Assembly (NCBI GenBank): GCA_024225275.1
Contig: JAAEMS010000162.1
Span: forward strand, 1-44,252
Origin: Actinomycetes bacterium
Lineage (GTDB): Bacteria; Actinomycetota; Acidimicrobiia; Acidimicrobiales; JAAEMS01
Reading direction: 5' to 3'
Length of the DNA stretch: 44,252 bases
The position numbers and the translations under genes are program-made. Of the stretch, positions 41,601 to 44,252 are shown piece by piece (positions within the stretch are counted from its first letter, which is position 1; the number at the start of each line of letters is the position of its first letter). The notes under the pieces are model-generated. The model saw only the letters and a list, made by a program, of their open reading frames with translations, had not been told where the DNA came from and did not search any database.

Positions 41601-44252
41601 AGTCCGGACGCAGGCACGGTGGAAGACACGGCTTCGGATCAGGTCACGGCCAGCCGCCACCCCTCGATCGACCTCATCAAGAACCTGACCGGCAACGCCG
41701 ACGAGGACGGCTCGGGCTCGATCAGTGTGGGCGACACCCTCACCTACACCTTCGACGTCACCAATGACGGCGACACCAGCCTCAGCTCGGTGGGAGTCAG
41801 CGACCCGCTCATCACCAACGGCTCGCTGACCTGCGCGGATTCCGCCCTTGCTCCCGCCGCGGCCACCATTTGCACCGCCACCTATGTGGTGGGCCAGGCC
41901 GATGTCGACGTCGGCCGCATCGACAACACGGCAATCGCCTCGGGCACCGACCCGGGTGGCACCACGGTGAGCGCGTCCGACCAGGAGAGTGTCTTCCCTC
42001 CCCAGAACCCATCAATCGTGCTGGTGAAGAGCATCACCGGGAACGCCGACGAAGACGGCTCGGGCGACATCTCGGTGGGTGACACCCTCACCTACACCTT
42101 CGACGTCACCAATGACGGCGATGTCACCCTGACAGATCTCGTGGTGACCGATCCACTCACCGGCGGACCGGTGAGTTGCCCGGTGGCCTCGCTGACCCCC
42201 GGCGAGTCGACCAGCTGCCAGGACACCCATGAGGTGACCCAGGCCGAGGTCGACAACGGCCAGGTCGACAACACCGCGTACGTGACCACCGAGCGGCCGG
42301 GCGGCGACTCCGGCGATCCGGCCGATGACGTCACGGACAGCGACAGCGAGACGGTGACCATTCCCCAGGTTCCCGCCGTTTCGGTGGTGAAGTCGGTGGG
42401 AGCCAACAGCGACGCCGACAGCTCCGGCACGATCTCGCGGGGCGACACCCTCACCTACGAGTTCGAGGTCACCAACGACGGCAATGTCACCCTGTCGCCG
42501 GTTGGGGTGTCCGATCCCCTCCCCGGCCTCTCGGGCGTGTCGTGCCCTGGAGTCTCGCTCGCCCCCGGAGCAGCCATGACCTGTTCCGCGACCTACGCGG
42601 TCACCCAAGCCGACGTCGACAACGGCCAGATCGACAACACCGCGGCGACCACCGGTACCGCACCGGACGGAACCGGGGTGACAGCCGAGGACACGATCTC
42701 GACCCCGGTGCCCCAGATCGGCAACATCGATCTGGTCAAGACCCTGGACGACAACGACGACGCCGACGGCTCGGGCACGGTGACAGGGGGTGACACCCTC
42801 ACCTTCGGTCTCACCGCGACCAATATCGGTAATGTGACCCTCACCAATGTGCGGGTCACCGATCCCTTGTCCGGCCTGAGTGTCCTCACCTGTGCACCAA
42901 CCCAGGGCGACGACCTCGCCCCCGGTGCGGCCATGGTCTGTACCGCGACCTATCAGGCCACCCAGGCCGACGTGGACGCCGGTTCGGTGCTCAACACCGC
43001 CTCCGCGGTGGGAACCGACCCCGGGAACATCGACGTCACCTCGGACACCTCGCTGGCGGTCACGATTGAGCAGGCTCCGTCGCTGGCGGTAACGAAGACC
43101 CTCGCCGGCAATGACGACGCCGACGGCTCGGGAGGCGTCTCCGCCGCGGACACGCTGAGTTGGAATCTCACCGTCACCAATGTCGGTGACGTGAGCCTGA
43201 CCGGCGTCACCTTGACCGATCCCCTGATCGTCAACGGTTCACTCTCTTGTACCCCGGGTGCAGGCAGCAGCCTTCTGCCGGGGACAGCCATGAACTGCAC
43301 GGCCACCCAGGTGGTCACCGTGGACCAAGCCGACGCCGGCTCGTTCGACAACACGGCCACCGCCTCGGCCTTCGACCCCGGTGGAACGCCCCTGATCACC
43401 TCTGACACGGTGACGACACCAGTCGATCAGAACCCGGCGGTCACCCTCGACAAGACCCTGACCGGCAATGACGATCCTGACACCTCCGGTGACATCACCG
43501 TGGGCGACACCCTCACCTGGACCATCACCGCCACCAACACCGGCGACGTGACGCTGAGCAGCGTGACCGTCTCCGACCCCTTGGTGGGATCCCTGGCCTG
43601 TACGCCGGCCAACGGCAGCGACCGAGCGGCGGGTGCCGAAGTGACCTGTGTGGGCAGCCACCTGGTGACCCAGGCCGACATCGACTCGGGATCGGTCGAC
43701 AACACCGCCCGCGTCGAGGGTTCAGCACCAAGCGGTGCTGGAGTAACTGCCACCGACGGCACCACCAACCCGACCCCCCAGAACCCGTCCCTCGGTCTGG
43801 CCAAGACCTGGACGGGCAACGCCGACGAGGACGGCTCGGGCAACGTGAGCCTGGGCGACACCCTCACCTGGGACGTCACCGCCACCAACACCGGTGACGT
43901 CACTCTCGATACCGTGACCGTCAGCGACTCACTGGCCACCGGCCTGGCCTGCACCCCGACCAACGGCTCGACACTGGCCCCCGGCGCCGGCCTCGCTTGT
44001 ACGGCGACCCTATCGGTGACCCAGGCGATGGTCGATGCCGGTGAGGTGGCCAACACCGCCACCGCCACCGGAGACGACCCGACCGGCAGCCCGATCCCCT
44101 CACCGCCGGCGACCTCGACGGTGCCGGTGACCGGCACCCCCGACATCATCATCACCACCACCCACGGCGGCTTCGCCCCCGGTGGCGACACCGACAACTC
44201 CAACGACATCACCCACGGCGACACCATCACCATCAACTACGACGTCACCAAC
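38673..44252 (+). CDS. Giant secreted DUF11-repeat surface protein (3' end beyond window)
   Basis: From ATG 38673 the frame is open for 1860 codons to the right edge. GAGGG lies just before the ATG. The first 45 residues are a signal peptide (RRVSLAASVLAVVASMLVIIP, cleavage likely after EAEA). Residues about 50-230 are a beta-rich domain with two Cys (LTCGTTTNYDW, DFHFCAP). From about 230 a divergent DUF11-type domain (AAKNTTSGPTYVGEGAFEVTYQVVAENLGG) leads into an Asp-rich linker (39789-39900), followed by 12 complete DUF11 repeats of 114-121 residues and the start of a 13th. Each repeat reads K-(S/T)-(L/V)-x(2)-N-x-D-x-D-G-S-G..GDTLTY..TN-D/T-G-x-(V/I)-x-L...DPL...A-x(2)-Y-x-VTQA-(D/N)-V-D-x-G.(V/I)-x-NTA, the Ig-like DUF11 fold. 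Such proteins form long stalks at the cell surface; binding partner unknown. Confidence 0.93.
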   Translation, partial: MNETATATGASTTSIRRVSLAASVLAVVASMLVIIPRTQEAEALPNGLTCGTTTNYDWGSNGNGVNVPGTFETSGVQGTVALSDPNGVVRDFETRTASHGTDTGYVYFYEWGHNDDQFATFSTAFTDDVHDLSFEMADIDRSSWTDVVRVRLYNDGIEVTGAMTATAGARINQTAANEWVGTTSTAFTDPDSRLTINHAGPVDRIEIDYEDGAGSAGQLLGISDFHFCAPQIGAAKNTTSGPTYVGEGAFEVTYQVVAENLGGTDLHDVILDDDLAGEFGTHQATVAAVDQPGEYTVSTPNIVANTADPLAINSSFTGTGNQTNLLDGNTGSLTLGEAATVEVTVTFFPNMAGGSITLTNQVDAAADTTFHNDGSSDGDTTDTSDAGADPDPDSDGQPDEGGENDPTSFTLTPVTSIQLTKSVQSNADEDGSGDVSAGDTLTYGFAVENDGEVILTGISVADPLTGSVSCPATTLNPGATTTCTGTYSVTQTNVDAGRIDNTAQATGTAPNGGDVVDTDSYTQAVNQVLSIQLVKSLAANADQDGSGDVSVGDTLTYSFLTTNDGTVTLTGVTVTDPLSGLSGLVCSPAAGAALAPGATQSCTATYTATQADIDSGSIDNTAQAAGTAPDGAGVVDSDSEQVLPAQNPSLTVTKDLDTNDDADGSGNVSLGDTLTWDITVTNDGDVSLATLTIDDPLTGGAACLATALAPGASTTCSASYQITQANVDAGAVSNTATASASAPSGTDVADTDTDTVVIDQNPSITLDKDLFDNADEDGSTDISLNDTLTYTFDATNTGDVTLADVTITDPLPGLTGPSCAPVSLAPGASTPCSATYVVTQADVDAGTITNTATASATPPAGGTISDNGSETVTPDQNPDIGLGKSVIANDDADGSNDISLGDTLTYQFITTNTGDITLTDVTVTDPLAGLSALTCTPAAGATLAPGEVQSCTATYAVAVVDVDAGRIDNTATVTSHSPDAGTVEDTASDQVTASRHPSIDLIKNLTGNADEDGSGSISVGDTLTYTFDVTNDGDTSLSSVGVSDPLITNGSLTCADSALAPAAATICTATYVVGQADVDVGRIDNTAIASGTDPGGTTVSASDQESVFPPQNPSIVLVKSITGNADEDGSGDISVGDTLTYTFDVTNDGDVTLTDLVVTDPLTGGPVSCPVASLTPGESTSCQDTHEVTQAEVDNGQVDNTAYVTTERPGGDSGDPADDVTDSDSETVTIPQVPAVSVVKSVGANSDADSSGTISRGDTLTYEFEVTNDGNVTLSPVGVSDPLPGLSGVSCPGVSLAPGAAMTCSATYAVTQADVDNGQIDNTAATTGTAPDGTGVTAEDTISTPVPQIGNIDLVKTLDDNDDADGSGTVTGGDTLTFGLTATNIGNVTLTNVRVTDPLSGLSVLTCAPTQGDDLAPGAAMVCTATYQATQADVDAGSVLNTASAVGTDPGNIDVTSDTSLAVTIEQAPSLAVTKTLAGNDDADGSGGVSAADTLSWNLTVTNVGDVSLTGVTLTDPLIVNGSLSCTPGAGSSLLPGTAMNCTATQVVTVDQADAGSFDNTATASAFDPGGTPLITSDTVTTPVDQNPAVTLDKTLTGNDDPDTSGDITVGDTLTWTITATNTGDVTLSSVTVSDPLVGSLACTPANGSDRAAGAEVTCVGSHLVTQADIDSGSVDNTARVEGSAPSGAGVTATDGTTNPTPQNPSLGLAKTWTGNADEDGSGNVSLGDTLTWDVTATNTGDVTLDTVTVSDSLATGLACTPTNGSTLAPGAGLACTATLSVTQAMVDAGEVANTATATGDDPTGSPIPSPPATSTVPVTGTPDIIITTTHGGFAPGGDTDNSNDITHGDTITINYDVTN
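39954..44252 (+). repeat. Thirteen DUF11 repeats, each with an EF-hand-like acidic loop
   Basis: Loops begin at 39954, 40296, 40653, 40995, 41343, 41700, 42048, 42411, 42759, 43116, 43473, 43824 and 44187, so the period is 342-363 bp. Every loop has 12 residues with Asp at 1, 3 and 12 and Ser at 5, for example DEDGSGDVSAGD, DADGSGTVTGGD and DTDNSNDITHGD. Repeats share nearly identical DNA in places (for example around 41730 and 42080), a sign of recombination among units. Confidence 0.9.

Overview
The window is high-GC DNA with frequent GTG starts, short intergenic gaps, many 4-base ATGA overlaps, a SARP/BTAD regulator, a TadE/TadG cluster, FadD-type lipid enzymes and sortase-type surface proteins. 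Together these suggest an actinobacterium. The gene repertoire resembles Acidimicrobiia, but that is an inference from memory of such genomes and no marker gene is present.

Layout. (1) 1-400: C-terminal end of a sortase-type surface protein with a Thr/Asp-rich 48-bp repeat. (2) 419-5877, minus strand: a six-gene operon of amidase, cysteine-dioxygenase-like cupin, four-domain rhodanese, alpha/beta hydrolase, hotdog thioesterase and a DsbA/FrnE-like oxidoreductase. The last gene is interrupted by an in-frame TGA exactly at the first Cys of its CxxC motif, and a SECIS-like hairpin lies 11 nt downstream, so it is probably a selenoprotein. (3) 5942-9215: a zinc-ribbon protein, a CopD-like membrane protein, a CDF metal transporter and a GGDEF-EAL protein. 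(4) 9237-12526: a decayed cyclic-nucleotide-binding gene, a SARP regulator, a SnoaL-like protein and an acyl-CoA synthetase. (5) 12653-15569: a TadE-TadE-TadG cluster. (6) 15573-21901, minus strand: a YtcJ-type amidohydrolase, a coiled-coil M15 peptidase, a small unknown protein, a Cys/Met-metabolism PLP enzyme behind a SAM-type riboswitch, a class V aminotransferase and a PilZ protein. (7) 22033-25869: a DUF389 membrane protein, a PanE-like reductase, a DUF2889 protein and a nitroreductase. (8) 25937-29917: a MoxR / DUF58 / transglutaminase-operon-like membrane protein / small membrane protein operon. (9) 29981-34189: a crotonase, a TetR regulator, an acetoacetyl-CoA synthetase and a PlsC acyltransferase. 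(10) 34302-38396: an LPVTG-anchored DUF4397 protein, a LmbE deacetylase, a methyltransferase and a PAP2 protein. (11) 38673 to the right edge: a giant secreted DUF11-repeat protein of at least 1860 residues, with an EF-hand-like acidic loop in each of 13 repeats.

The most notable items are the candidate selenocysteine oxidoreductase at the end of a thiol/sulfur operon, and a compact SAM-I/SAM-IV-type riboswitch whose four stems, loop pseudoknot and Shine-Dalgarno-sequestering hairpin can all be drawn by eye. The riboswitch precedes a PLP enzyme that lacks about 40 residues of its C-terminal domain. The two ends of the window and the TadE/G and DUF4397 genes show a heavy investment in cell-surface structures; GGDEF-EAL and PilZ proteins suggest c-di-GMP signalling.
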